A stretch of DNA of 52,748 bases, taken from the NCBI GenBank assembly GCA_030830205.1, contig JAURNL010000062.1:1-52748 (forward strand). Direction: 5' to 3'. Positions 1-9,068 of the stretch are shown piece after piece. A program made the translations under genes and the position numbers. The stretch's first letter is position 1. Every line of letters starts with the position of its first letter. The notes beneath the pieces are model-generated. The model made no database searches. It had not been told where the DNA came from and was given only the letters and a program-made list of their open reading frames with translations. This DNA comes from Crocinitomicaceae bacterium. GTDB taxonomy: Bacteria; Bacteroidota; Bacteroidia; Flavobacteriales_D; Crocinitomicaceae.

Positions 1-1
1 A

Positions 2-835
2 TGCTTTAGAAATAACCGCGAGCTGAGCATTGCTGCATCAGTACAATTCTTTTCAAGCGGAAGAGTTAGGTCCCATTATTTTATGGAAATGGCAATGGGT
101 GGAATACGAACACAGTTTTTTAGAACACTGCGCTACAAGTTTATTCATACTTGGGTTTGTCCACTGCCCTATTTAGTAAATCAAGTTAAACAGCAGTCTC
201 GGGTAGCAGAAAATAAAATCAACCTTATCCATTCAGGCGTTTCAATGGACAGACAAACGTATTTGAATCCAATAGAGGCAAGAAATAAGTTGGGATGGCC
301 AACGGATAAAAAAATTATGGTCGTTGTTGGAAGAATTGACCCGAAAAAAAGACAACGTTTTATATGGGAAAGCTTTTGCCAAAGACCTTCACTCAATGAG
401 TTGTTGGTTTTTGTGGGTGCGCCAACACCAGATCAAGACTCATCATACCATACTAGCTTGTTAGAAAGCATCAAAAGTCATCCAAAAAGTAACCAAGTAT
501 TGTGGTCGGGTTTTCATCGAGCAATGGATCTTGTTTATAGTGCTGCAGATCTTGTCATAATGGCTGCTGACCACGAAACGGTAGGTATGGTCACAATAGA
601 AGCACTTTTTAATGATTGTATCATCGTAGGTTCAAAAAACGGAGGGACCCGAGAAATCATAGAAACCTACGGAGGGGGCCTTTGCTTTATGCCAAATGAT
701 CAAAATGAGCTTAATCAGCAGCTCGATTCAGCGCTGCAGGGGCATGTACCCCCTATCAATCGTTCGCTTTTTGAGCAACATTTTGACTTCAACTACGTTT
801 GTGAACGAGTAGAAACCGAAATCTTGGGTTCATAG
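2..835 (+). CDS. Glycosyltransferase family 4 (GT-B) protein, 5'-truncated by the window edge
   Basis: Frame is open to base 2 upstream of the listed ATG at 83 (CFRNNRELSIAASVQFFSSGRVRSHYF-MEMAMGG). GT4-like motifs VVVGRIDPKKRQ and ADHETVGMVTIEALFNDCIIVGSKNGGTREII. Confidence 0.85.
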   Translation, partial: CFRNNRELSIAASVQFFSSGRVRSHYFMEMAMGGIRTQFFRTLRYKFIHTWVCPLPYLVNQVKQQSRVAENKINLIHSGVSMDRQTYLNPIEARNKLGWPTDKKIMVVVGRIDPKKRQRFIWESFCQRPSLNELLVFVGAPTPDQDSSYHTSLLESIKSHPKSNQVLWSGFHRAMDLVYSAADLVIMAADHETVGMVTIEALFNDCIIVGSKNGGTREIIETYGGGLCFMPNDQNELNQQLDSALQGHVPPINRSLFEQHFDFNYVCERVETEILGS

Positions 836-862
836 GCCCCAATTTTTCTGTAAATTCGTTCA

Positions 863-2365
863 ATGGATTTATACGCCTCTAAACAGCGATGGAAATTATT
901 TTTGGTCCTTTTGTCCTTGGCCATCGTCAGCGGATCTTTATTTTATTCAAATCAAAGTATCAGAAAAATTGGCGCGCGCGAACGCAGTAAAGCTCAACAA
1001 TGGGCCTTAGCCCTACGTAAAAAAGCTGAACTTGTGGAGTTGAGTAGTCAAATTTTCACCGCGCTGCAAGAAAAAGAAAGAGAAAAAATAGAACTTGTTG
1101 TCAGAGCAAATCGAAATCTATTAAGTGCATCTGACCTAGGTGTAAGTCAGGATGTGGATTTTGCTTTGGCGATCATCGAAGCCAACAGAGATATTCCTTT
1201 TATTTTACTCAATGACGATCAGTCTGTATCACAATTTAGAAATATTGACACTAACTCTACTCAAAATAACCTTCAAGGGCTCGCCAATGAATGGATTGCA
1301 GCCGGTCGGAGTTATCAAATACAGGTCTTTGAAGGAATGTACATGACCCTTTGTCATGGTTTTTCTAAAGAGTTGGAACGCTTACAGGCACATTCTGACT
1401 CTTTAATTCGCTCATTTAATGCCGACCTCACCGATCAAAAAAGTCTTGTGCCTGTGTTATTATATGATCCAAAAACACAAAAGGTTGAGGCGAGTAATTT
1501 GTCAAAAAAAGAATTAGCTACGGCTAATGTCCGCGCTACGATTACTGAAATGGCTAAATGGCACCCGCCAATTGAACTCACCATAAACGGAGGCGCTAAA
1601 TTACTTTATCTTAAAGACAGCGAGGAAGTTCAACAATTATTTTGGTTGCCATACTTACAGTTTGGGATTTTAGGCTTAATTGTTTTGATCGGGTATTTAT
1701 TGTTTTCAATGTACAGAAAAGCCGAACAAAACCAAGTTTGGGCCGGAATGGCAAAAGAAACTGCTCATCAATTAGGAACTCCTTTATCTTCTATGATGGC
1801 TTGGGTAGCCTATCTCGAACAACAAAAGGTAGACCCCATGATAGCGCAAGAAATGCACAAAGATTTAGAACGTTTAGAGAAAATTACTGATCGTTTCTCA
1901 AAAATCGGATCAGGGGCCAAACTTACAGAAGGTGATTTAGCTGCAACAATAGAGCAGAATCTGAATTACCTGAAAGCTCGCTTATCTCAAAAAGTAGAAA
2001 TGCAATTTGAGCTTGATGGAGAGAGGCCGCTTATCGTCCTACATAATGCCTCTTTAATGGAATGGGTCATTGAAAATATTTGCAAAAACGCAGTAGATGC
2101 TATGGGAGGGATTGGTGTTTTGCGGATTCATATTCAAGAAGTGGCAGAATGGGTCCATATTGATATTTCAGACTCAGGTAAAGGTCTTACCCCAAAACAA
2201 TTCAAAACTATATTTGAACCGGGTTATTCCACAAAAAAGCGCGGCTGGGGTTTAGGTCTTACCCTGGTTAAGCGCATTGTTGAAGAATATCATAAAGGGA
2301 AAGTTTTTGTCTTAGCCTCGGAACCTGAAAAAGGGACTACGTTCAGGATCAGTATTCCGCACTAA
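863..2365 (+). CDS. Membrane sensor histidine kinase
   Basis: N-terminal TM segment, second TM near aa 270, H-box MAKETAHQLGTPLSSMMAW, N-box ENICKNAVDAM, G-boxes DSGKGL and GWGLGLTLVKRI. Confidence 0.9.
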   Translation: MDLYASKQRWKLFLVLLSLAIVSGSLFYSNQSIRKIGARERSKAQQWALALRKKAELVELSSQIFTALQEKEREKIELVVRANRNLLSASDLGVSQDVDFALAIIEANRDIPFILLNDDQSVSQFRNIDTNSTQNNLQGLANEWIAAGRSYQIQVFEGMYMTLCHGFSKELERLQAHSDSLIRSFNADLTDQKSLVPVLLYDPKTQKVEASNLSKKELATANVRATITEMAKWHPPIELTINGGAKLLYLKDSEEVQQLFWLPYLQFGILGLIVLIGYLLFSMYRKAEQNQVWAGMAKETAHQLGTPLSSMMAWVAYLEQQKVDPMIAQEMHKDLERLEKITDRFSKIGSGAKLTEGDLAATIEQNLNYLKARLSQKVEMQFELDGERPLIVLHNASLMEWVIENICKNAVDAMGGIGVLRIHIQEVAEWVHIDISDSGKGLTPKQFKTIFEPGYSTKKRGWGLGLTLVKRIVEEYHKGKVFVLASEPEKGTTFRISIPH

Positions 2366-2415
2366 GTCTACCAACTACATTATTCTGACTATCTTTAACC
2401 CATCAATTAAATTTT

Positions 2416-3192
2416 ATGGAAGCGCTCATTCTAACAGAAATTCGCAATCAAATTGCTTTTTTAACTATCAATCGTCCGCAACAACTAAATGCACTTAATC
2501 AAACAACCATTGAAGCCCTTCATTCCGCGCTTCATTCTGCTGATACAAACCCTGATGTTAGAGTCATTGTGCTAACCGGTAGCGGAGAAAAAGCTTTTGT
2601 AGCGGGTGCAGACATTAAAGAGTTTGCAGATTTCAATATTGCACAAGGTGGAGAACTCGCAATGCGTGGTCAACAAACCCTGTTTGATTTTATAGAACAA
2701 CTCAGCACACCCGTCATTGCAGCCGTAAATGGCTTTGCACTCGGGGGTGGTTTGGAGCTAGCTATGGCTGCACACATTCGCATCGCTAGCACAAATGCCC
2801 GAATGGGTCTGCCTGAAACCTCATTAGGTGTAATCCCTGGTTACGGGGGGACACAGCGTTTGGCACAATTAGTTGGTAGAGGAAAAGCAAACGAAATGAT
2901 TTTCACAGCCGGTATGATGAAGGCTGAAGAAGCATTGCAATGGGGCTTAGTAAATACAGTTGTAGAACAGGCAGAATTGCTCTCTACTTGTGAAGGCTTG
3001 GCTCAAAAAATTATTGCGAACTCGCCAAAAGCTATTGCAGCTGCCATTCGTTGCGTCAATGCAGGTTTTAACACCGGAGTGAACGGATTTGAGGTTGAAA
3101 TTGAAGAATTTGGCAAATGTTTTGGAACTTCTGATTTCAAAGAAGGCACAACGGCCTTTTTAGAAAAAAGAAAGCCTAATTTCAGCGCATAA
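2416..3192 (+). CDS. Enoyl-CoA hydratase/isomerase family protein
   Basis: Crotonase motifs: AFVAGADIKEFA, GFALGGGLELAMAAHIRIAS, GLPETSLGVIPGYGGTQRL. Confidence 0.92.
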   Translation: MEALILTEIRNQIAFLTINRPQQLNALNQTTIEALHSALHSADTNPDVRVIVLTGSGEKAFVAGADIKEFADFNIAQGGELAMRGQQTLFDFIEQLSTPVIAAVNGFALGGGLELAMAAHIRIASTNARMGLPETSLGVIPGYGGTQRLAQLVGRGKANEMIFTAGMMKAEEALQWGLVNTVVEQAELLSTCEGLAQKIIANSPKAIAAAIRCVNAGFNTGVNGFEVEIEEFGKCFGTSDFKEGTTAFLEKRKPNFSA

Positions 3193-3195
3193 TCA

Positions 3196-4659
3196 ATGAG
3201 CAACCCTATCCGCAAATTAGTTGGTCAAACTGCCATTTATGGCCTGCCCTCTATCCTTGGGCGCTTGCTCAACTATTTGCTCGTGCCTCTACACACTTAT
3301 TATTTTGCACAAACTGCTGACTACGGGGTCATTTCCGAACTTTATGCCTGGGTTGCCTTCTTAATTGTTCTACTCACATTCGGAATGGAAACTGCATTCT
3401 TTCGTTTTCTTCAAAACGAAAATGACAAAGACAAAGCTTACAGCGCAGCTTTCTGGTCCGTTGTGGGCATCAATGCTCTATTTTACTTCGTTTTACTGTA
3501 CTTCAATAATGATATTGCAAATGCATTACTTTTTGAAGGCCATAACGAATATGTCGTGCTTTTGGGGACCATCGTCATGATTGATGCTATAACAGCTTTG
3601 CCTCTTGCAAGATTAAGGGCTGAAGAAAAAGCACTCCGTTTTGCAGCAATTCAAATGACAAGTATTGGCCTCAACATTGCCTTGAATGTGATTGCCATGG
3701 TATTCTTTTTCAGCGCAAGTCGACCAGAAGAAGGGATCTTGTTTATTCTTTTGGCAAACCTTATCGCCTCCTTAGCTAAGCCTCTTTTACTATACGACAG
3801 TATTTTCAATGTGCTATTTGTTAGAGATTGGGGGCTCTACAAACGCATGTGGCGTTACGCAATACCTCTTGTCATCGCGGGTTTTGCAGGAATCATCAAC
3901 GAAACCTTTGATCGCATTTTACTCAAGCATTTACTTTACGATCCGGCAGTCCCGGACTCCTTGATTTATGCCGAATCTCAAGTTGGCATTTATAGCGCTT
4001 GTTACAAGCTAGCCATGTTAGTCACAATCATTTTACAAGCCTATCGCTACGCAGCCGAACCCTTCTTTTTTAACCAAATGCAAAACCAGGACCGAAATAC
4101 TGTTTATGTGAAGGTCATGAATGTATTTGTTGCTATGGTTTGCGCTGTGTTTTTGCTCGTTAGTCTCAATTTGGATATTTTCAAACATTTTATCCAAAAA
4201 GAAGCCTATTGGGAAGGCTTGAAAGTGGTGCCCATTTTATTGATGGCCAATGTTTTCTTAGGCATCTACTACAACCAAAGCATCTGGTATAAATTGAGCG
4301 GAAAAACGCAATTTGGAGCCTATATCACGATTATAGGCGCACTCCTAACCATTGCTATCAATGTGTATTATATTCCTCAGTACCAATATATGGCTAGTGC
4401 CTGGGCCACACTCATTGTATATGCAACGCAAATGTTACTTTCTTATTGGCTTGGTCAAAGACACTTTCCCATTCCATACAATATCAAAAAATTCACACTA
4501 TACCTCTGCTTAAGTTTAATCTTGTTTTGGCTTGGTCAGCAGGCTGAATTCACAAAACCTATCCTCAACCACTTATTTCACAACTTCTTGGTGTTTTGTT
4601 TTGTGTTACTCGCATTTGTACTCGAAAAAAACAACCTAAAAGCCAGTAGCAAACACTAA
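3196..4659 (+). CDS. Polysaccharide biosynthesis/flippase (MATE/Wzx-like) membrane protein
   Basis: About 12-14 hydrophobic segments; N-terminus RKLVGQTAIYGLPSILGRLLNYLLVPLHTYYF is typical of the Wzx/PST family. Confidence 0.85.
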   Translation: MSNPIRKLVGQTAIYGLPSILGRLLNYLLVPLHTYYFAQTADYGVISELYAWVAFLIVLLTFGMETAFFRFLQNENDKDKAYSAAFWSVVGINALFYFVLLYFNNDIANALLFEGHNEYVVLLGTIVMIDAITALPLARLRAEEKALRFAAIQMTSIGLNIALNVIAMVFFFSASRPEEGILFILLANLIASLAKPLLLYDSIFNVLFVRDWGLYKRMWRYAIPLVIAGFAGIINETFDRILLKHLLYDPAVPDSLIYAESQVGIYSACYKLAMLVTIILQAYRYAAEPFFFNQMQNQDRNTVYVKVMNVFVAMVCAVFLLVSLNLDIFKHFIQKEAYWEGLKVVPILLMANVFLGIYYNQSIWYKLSGKTQFGAYITIIGALLTIAINVYYIPQYQYMASAWATLIVYATQMLLSYWLGQRHFPIPYNIKKFTLYLCLSLILFWLGQQAEFTKPILNHLFHNFLVFCFVLLAFVLEKNNLKASSKH

Positions 4660-4705
4660 TTAAACATTTTCTGCGTTAGGGTGTTTAAATAGCTACCTAA
4701 ACGCT

Positions 4706-4713
4706 TAACTTTG
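4706..4713 (+). promoter_or_regulatory. Bacteroidota -7 box TAACTTTG upstream of dxs
   Basis: Matches TAnnTTTG; 5 nt before the ATG at 4719. Confidence 0.55.
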
Positions 4714-4718
4714 TTCAC

Positions 4719-6677
4719 ATGTCAAATCATCCGTACAAGCCCGGCCCCCTTCTTTCTCAGATTATAGTTCCGAGCGACCTACGCACGAATTTCACAGAAG
4801 AACAACTCCCACAAGTAGCTCAAGAATTGCGTCAATATATTGTAGATGTTATTTCTGAAATTGGTAACTCACACTTTGGTGCCTCGTTAGGTGTAGTAGA
4901 GCTCACAGTTGCGCTGCACTACGCTTTCAATACCCCAGAAGACCAACTCGTATGGGATGTAGGTCACCAAGCATACGGTCACAAAATCTTGACAGGACGC
5001 AGAGATAAATTTCACACCAACCGTCTGAAAGGCGGAATTTCAGGTTTCCCAAAAAGATCGGAAAGTGAATATGATACATTTGGTGTGGGCCACTCTTCTA
5101 CTTCTATTTCTGCTGCCCTTGGTATGGCTGTTGCTAACAACTACAAAGGAGAAACCAAACGCCAACACATCGCTGTCATTGGAGATGGCGCCATGACCGC
5201 AGGTCTATCTTTCGAAGGGATGAATCATGCGGGTTTTGAGAAAGATGCTAATTTGCTTGTTATTCTCAACGACAACTGCATGTCCATCGATCCCAATGTA
5301 GGAGCCCTCAAAGAATACCTAACAGACATCACTACTTCACATACTTATAACAAAGTCAAAGACGAAGTTTGGAAATTACTTGGCAAAGTATCTAAATTTG
5401 GCCCAGACGCCCAAACTATTGCATCAAAAGTCTCACATGCTCTCAAAGGAACGCTATTAAAGCAATCTAACCTTTTTGAAGCTTTAAATTTCAGGTATTT
5501 TGGCCCTGTAGATGGCCATGACGTCATTGGACTTGCTAAAGTAATGGCAGATCTAAAAGACATTCCGGGTCCAAAAATACTACACTGCATCACGCGTAAA
5601 GGAGCTGGATACAAATTCTCTGAGGAAGGCAACCCAACCAAATGGCATGCGCCAGGGGTTTTCAATAAAGAAACGGGAGAAATTGTTAAAATTGTTCCAA
5701 AATCTCCGGAGCCTCCAAAATACCAAGACGTATTCGGTCACAGCATCGTTGAACTTGCTGAAAAGAACGACAAAATTATGGGCGTTACCCCTGCTATGCC
5801 CTCGGGTTGCTCACTTAATATCATGATGCAAGCCATGCCGAAACGCGCCTTCGACGTAGGTATTGCTGAACAACATGCTGTAACCTTCAGTGCAGGCTTA
5901 GCAACACAGGGAATGGTTCCTTTTTGCAACATCTACTCTTCGTTCATGCAACGCGCTTTTGATCAAGTTTTGCATGACGTCGCACTTCAAAACCTCAATG
6001 TAGTTTTTTGTCTAGACCGCGGTGGTCTGGTAGGAGCCGATGGCGCTACGCACCATGGGGCTTATGATCTTGCTTATATGCGCATGATACCAAACATGAT
6101 TGTTGCTGCACCCATGAATGAAGAAGAGTTGCGCAACCTCATGTATACTGCCCAATTACCCAACCAAGGGCCCTTCTCTATACGTTACCCACGTGGAAAC
6201 GGCGTTATGACCGAATGGAAAACACCTTTCAAAGAAATAAAAATTGGTCAGGGAAGAAAAGTTACTTCTGGAGACGACATCGCTATTTTAAGTATTGGCC
6301 ATCCCGGCAATTTTGCTCAATCTGCTATTAAAATCCTGAAAGAATCTGGGATTTCAGTTGCTCACTACGACATGCGATTCGTCAAACCACTAGACACTCT
6401 TCTTTTGCATGAAGTCTTTAGTAAATTCAATAAAGTAATTACAGTTGAAGACGGATGCCTCATGGGTGGTTTTGGCTCCGCAGTACTTGAATTTATGGTA
6501 GACCAAAAATACCAAGCTGAAGTCATTCGTCTGGGTATTCCTGACGAGTATATTCATCACGGAACCCAAGAAGAACTCTGGGCAGATTGTGGTTTTGATG
6601 CACAAGCTATAATTCGTACTGTTTCTAGCATTTTCCAACTCGATAAAGAAAAAATTTCGCAGCAACATGTCGGTTAA
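4719..6677 (+). CDS. dxs: 1-deoxy-D-xylulose-5-phosphate synthase
   Basis: DVGHQAYGHKILTGRRD, GVGHSSTSISAALGMA, VIGDGAMTAGLSFEGMNHAG, DVGIAEQHAVTFSAGLA, GATHHGAYDLAYMR. Confidence 0.95.
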   Translation: MSNHPYKPGPLLSQIIVPSDLRTNFTEEQLPQVAQELRQYIVDVISEIGNSHFGASLGVVELTVALHYAFNTPEDQLVWDVGHQAYGHKILTGRRDKFHTNRLKGGISGFPKRSESEYDTFGVGHSSTSISAALGMAVANNYKGETKRQHIAVIGDGAMTAGLSFEGMNHAGFEKDANLLVILNDNCMSIDPNVGALKEYLTDITTSHTYNKVKDEVWKLLGKVSKFGPDAQTIASKVSHALKGTLLKQSNLFEALNFRYFGPVDGHDVIGLAKVMADLKDIPGPKILHCITRKGAGYKFSEEGNPTKWHAPGVFNKETGEIVKIVPKSPEPPKYQDVFGHSIVELAEKNDKIMGVTPAMPSGCSLNIMMQAMPKRAFDVGIAEQHAVTFSAGLATQGMVPFCNIYSSFMQRAFDQVLHDVALQNLNVVFCLDRGGLVGADGATHHGAYDLAYMRMIPNMIVAAPMNEEELRNLMYTAQLPNQGPFSIRYPRGNGVMTEWKTPFKEIKIGQGRKVTSGDDIAILSIGHPGNFAQSAIKILKESGISVAHYDMRFVKPLDTLLLHEVFSKFNKVITVEDGCLMGGFGSAVLEFMVDQKYQAEVIRLGIPDEYIHHGTQEELWADCGFDAQAIIRTVSSIFQLDKEKISQQHVG

Positions 6678-6684
6678 AACCAAA

Positions 6685-6705
6685 TTATTGTAATTTGGAC
6701 CAAAA
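6685..6705 (+). promoter_or_regulatory. Weak candidate copy of the 21-bp Nudix-regulator operator
   Basis: TTATTGTAATTTGGACCAAAA; left arm TTATTGTA identical to the 8856 site, 16/21 identical overall; 14 bp before the MFS start. Confidence 0.3.
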
Positions 6706-6719
6706 CTTTATCGACTACT

Positions 6720-8144
6720 ATGCAAAAAACAAACTACAGCGCCTTTGGGACGCTTATTGTCATCTTTTTCTTTTGGGGCTTTGTAGCCGCAAGTAACGAC
6801 ATCCTCATTCCTGTTTTCAAAAAAGCTCTTGACCTTAAACAAAGCAAAGTACTTTGGATTCAAAATACCTTCTATGTTGCTTATACAGTAGGTTCACTTA
6901 TTTACTTTGCAACCTCTTCCCTGCTCAAAAGAGACTTATTCAATAAAATTGGCTATCGCAATGGACTTGCTTTGGGACTTTTGGTTTCTGCGCTAGGCAC
7001 TTTACTATTTATTCCCGCCTCCAATAATGGTGGTTCCTTCGAAATGTTATTGGGTGGATTATTTATTGTTGGGCTCGGTTTTTCATTTCAACAAATGGCT
7101 GCAAATCCACTTGCAATACAAATGGGTGACCCTGCCAAAGGGAATGTTCGCTTAAGTATGGCTGGGGGAATCAATAACCTTGGAACTACAATTGGGCCTG
7201 TAATTGTGTCATATGCCATTTTTGGAAATGCATCCAATGCAAAAACAACCCTAGATCTAGCTTCTGTCCAAACTCCTTATTTAGTTTTGGGAATTGTTTT
7301 TGTTTTGGCGGCGCTATTTTTTAAGTTCTCCAATTTACCTGATCACATTGGCGAAGACAATCAAAATGAGCCAGGGCAAATGCTGAGCACCTTGCGCGAA
7401 CCGCAAGTACTTTTAGCTATGATCGCGATATTCGTTTATGTTGGTGTTGAAGTCGCTACAGCCAGTAACTTACCAGAGTTCATGAAGCAGAACTTAGGCA
7501 AAAAAGAAAGTGAAGTAGCTCCTTTTGTCTCCTTATTTTGGGCTAGCATGATGATCGGTCGTTGGGCCTCAGCTGCCGGTGTATTTGAAAAATCTAAAGT
7601 TTTCAATCGATTAATGGGTATTTTCTTGCCGATTGTTGCTTTTGGAATATTCGCCTTAGCTAACACCATTGGCGGATCTGATATGTCCTCATTTATGCCT
7701 TATATAGGATTGGTTTTTGTGCTTATCGCTGCTGACTTTATATCCAACGGCAACCCAGTTCGTCAGATCATTTTGTATTCTTCTCTCGGTTCTTTAGCAC
7801 TCATTATCGGTATTTTTAGTTCAGGTTATATCAGTGTATTTGCCTTTATTTCTGTGGGTTTATTTTGCAGCACATTGTGGCCGTGTATTTTCACGCTGGG
7901 CATTGCAGGATTGGGGTCAAAAACTAATATTGCCTCGAGCTTGCTTATCCTTATGATCATGGGCGGTGGATTTATCACTTTGGCACAAGGAACCCTGGCT
8001 GCAGATAACTTATTGGGAATACAGCAATCTTATTGGGTAGGTGTAGCATGTTTTGCATACCTTATTTACTTTGCAATTCGCACTTCAACAATTCTTAAAA
8101 ACAAAGGAATTAATACCTTTGAAACCGCAAAAAGCGGACACTAA
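6720..8144 (+). CDS. MFS sugar transporter (FucP/glucose-galactose-like)
   Basis: About 12 TM segments; FFFWGFVAASNDILIPVFKKALDLKQSKVLWIQNTFYVAYTVGSL matches the FucP-type N-terminus. Confidence 0.85.
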   Translation: MQKTNYSAFGTLIVIFFFWGFVAASNDILIPVFKKALDLKQSKVLWIQNTFYVAYTVGSLIYFATSSLLKRDLFNKIGYRNGLALGLLVSALGTLLFIPASNNGGSFEMLLGGLFIVGLGFSFQQMAANPLAIQMGDPAKGNVRLSMAGGINNLGTTIGPVIVSYAIFGNASNAKTTLDLASVQTPYLVLGIVFVLAALFFKFSNLPDHIGEDNQNEPGQMLSTLREPQVLLAMIAIFVYVGVEVATASNLPEFMKQNLGKKESEVAPFVSLFWASMMIGRWASAAGVFEKSKVFNRLMGIFLPIVAFGIFALANTIGGSDMSSFMPYIGLVFVLIAADFISNGNPVRQIILYSSLGSLALIIGIFSSGYISVFAFISVGLFCSTLWPCIFTLGIAGLGSKTNIASSLLILMIMGGGFITLAQGTLAADNLLGIQQSYWVGVACFAYLIYFAIRTSTILKNKGINTFETAKSGH

Positions 8145-8845
8145 TGGGTATGTATAAAATTGAATTTCACGACTTCTTTACTGCGGCCTTCTCTGTAGAC
8201 TGTATTATTTTTGGTTATGAAAACGGGCAAATCAAAGCACTTTTAATTAAACGTGCTATGGAGCCCTACGAGAACTATTGGGCTATCCCTGGTGATTTGG
8301 TCTACCCTGACGAAGATTTACCAGTTGCTGCAGAACGCATCCTTAAAGAACTTACAGGCCTCGATGATTTACCAATGCATCAATCTCAGTCTTTTGGCCA
8401 TCCAAAAAGACACCCACAGGGTCGAGTTATCACCATTGCACATTTCGCATTGGTACGTATAGAAGATTTTCAAGTTAAAGCCTCTTCTTGGGCAGACGAC
8501 ATTAGCTGGGTTCCACTTAATGAAGTGCCAACACTGGCTTTTGATCACAATCATATTCTAGAAAGCACCTACGAAATGCTCAAGCAAAAGCTTCAATCTG
8601 AACCTGTTTGTTTTGATTTATTGCCTGAACGCTTTACACTCAATGAATTTCAACAACTCTATGAATTTGCTTTTGAGCAAGAAATGGACAAAGCCAATTT
8701 TAGAAAAAAAATAAAATATATCCCACTCATTGCGCTGAATGAAAAACAAAAGAACGTGAAACATAGGCCAGCTAAGCTTTTCAGCTTTGATCGAGACACC
8801 TATCTACAACGTTTGCTCGCTAATGAGTACAATTTTAAAATGTAA
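8144..8845 (+). CDS. Nudix-domain transcriptional regulator (NrtR/AraR-like) with C-terminal winged HTH
   Basis: Nudix-like core DCIIFGYENGQIKALLIKRAMEPYENYWAIPGDLVYPDEDLPVAAERILKELTGL plus NrtR-type wHTH FTLNEFQQLYEFAFEQEMDKANFRKKI. Nudix box degenerate (AAERILKELTG instead of AAxRExxEExG). Confidence 0.85.
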   Translation: MGMYKIEFHDFFTAAFSVDCIIFGYENGQIKALLIKRAMEPYENYWAIPGDLVYPDEDLPVAAERILKELTGLDDLPMHQSQSFGHPKRHPQGRVITIAHFALVRIEDFQVKASSWADDISWVPLNEVPTLAFDHNHILESTYEMLKQKLQSEPVCFDLLPERFTLNEFQQLYEFAFEQEMDKANFRKKIKYIPLIALNEKQKNVKHRPAKLFSFDRDTYLQRLLANEYNFKM

Positions 8846-8855
8846 ATTTTTTTAG

Positions 8856-8876
8856 TTATTGTATTTTTTACAATAA
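8856..8876 (+). promoter_or_regulatory. 21-bp palindromic operator candidate (site 1)
   Basis: TTATTGTA-TTTTT-TACAATAA, perfect 8-bp inverted arms. Confidence 0.65.
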
Positions 8877-8939
8877 TGTTTGTAAATTAGACCATCGCTT
8901 TCACTCAATGACGAGCGTTATACAGGTTAATAATCAAGG

Positions 8940-8968
8940 AAACGGAGAGGAGTGTCTCCGTTTCTCTT
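8940..8968 (+). terminator. Hairpin terminator or attenuator-like structure
   Basis: AAACGGAGA-GGAGTG-TCTCCGTTT followed by CTCTTTTATT. Confidence 0.6.
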
Positions 8969-9004
8969 TTATTATAGAATTGATTAGTTGTTCACTTACA
9001 AAAC

Positions 9005-9025
9005 TTATTGTTATTTGTACAATAA
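9005..9025 (+). promoter_or_regulatory. 21-bp palindromic operator candidate (site 2) upstream of susC
   Basis: TTATTGT-TATTTGT-ACAATAA; same arm sequence and overall length as site 1; candidate -7 element TATATTTA at 9039-9046. Confidence 0.65.
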
Positions 9026-9068
9026 TTTAATTTTTCCTTATATTTAACCACTCTAAAACTAAAACAAC

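Noticed and set aside
5345-5665. 106-aa antisense ORF within dxs, and many similar shadow ORFs in the track (e.g. 26521-26841, 15344-15592, 42530-42892)
   Set aside because: They lie antisense or out of frame inside strongly conserved genes, with no recognisable domain or independent promoter.
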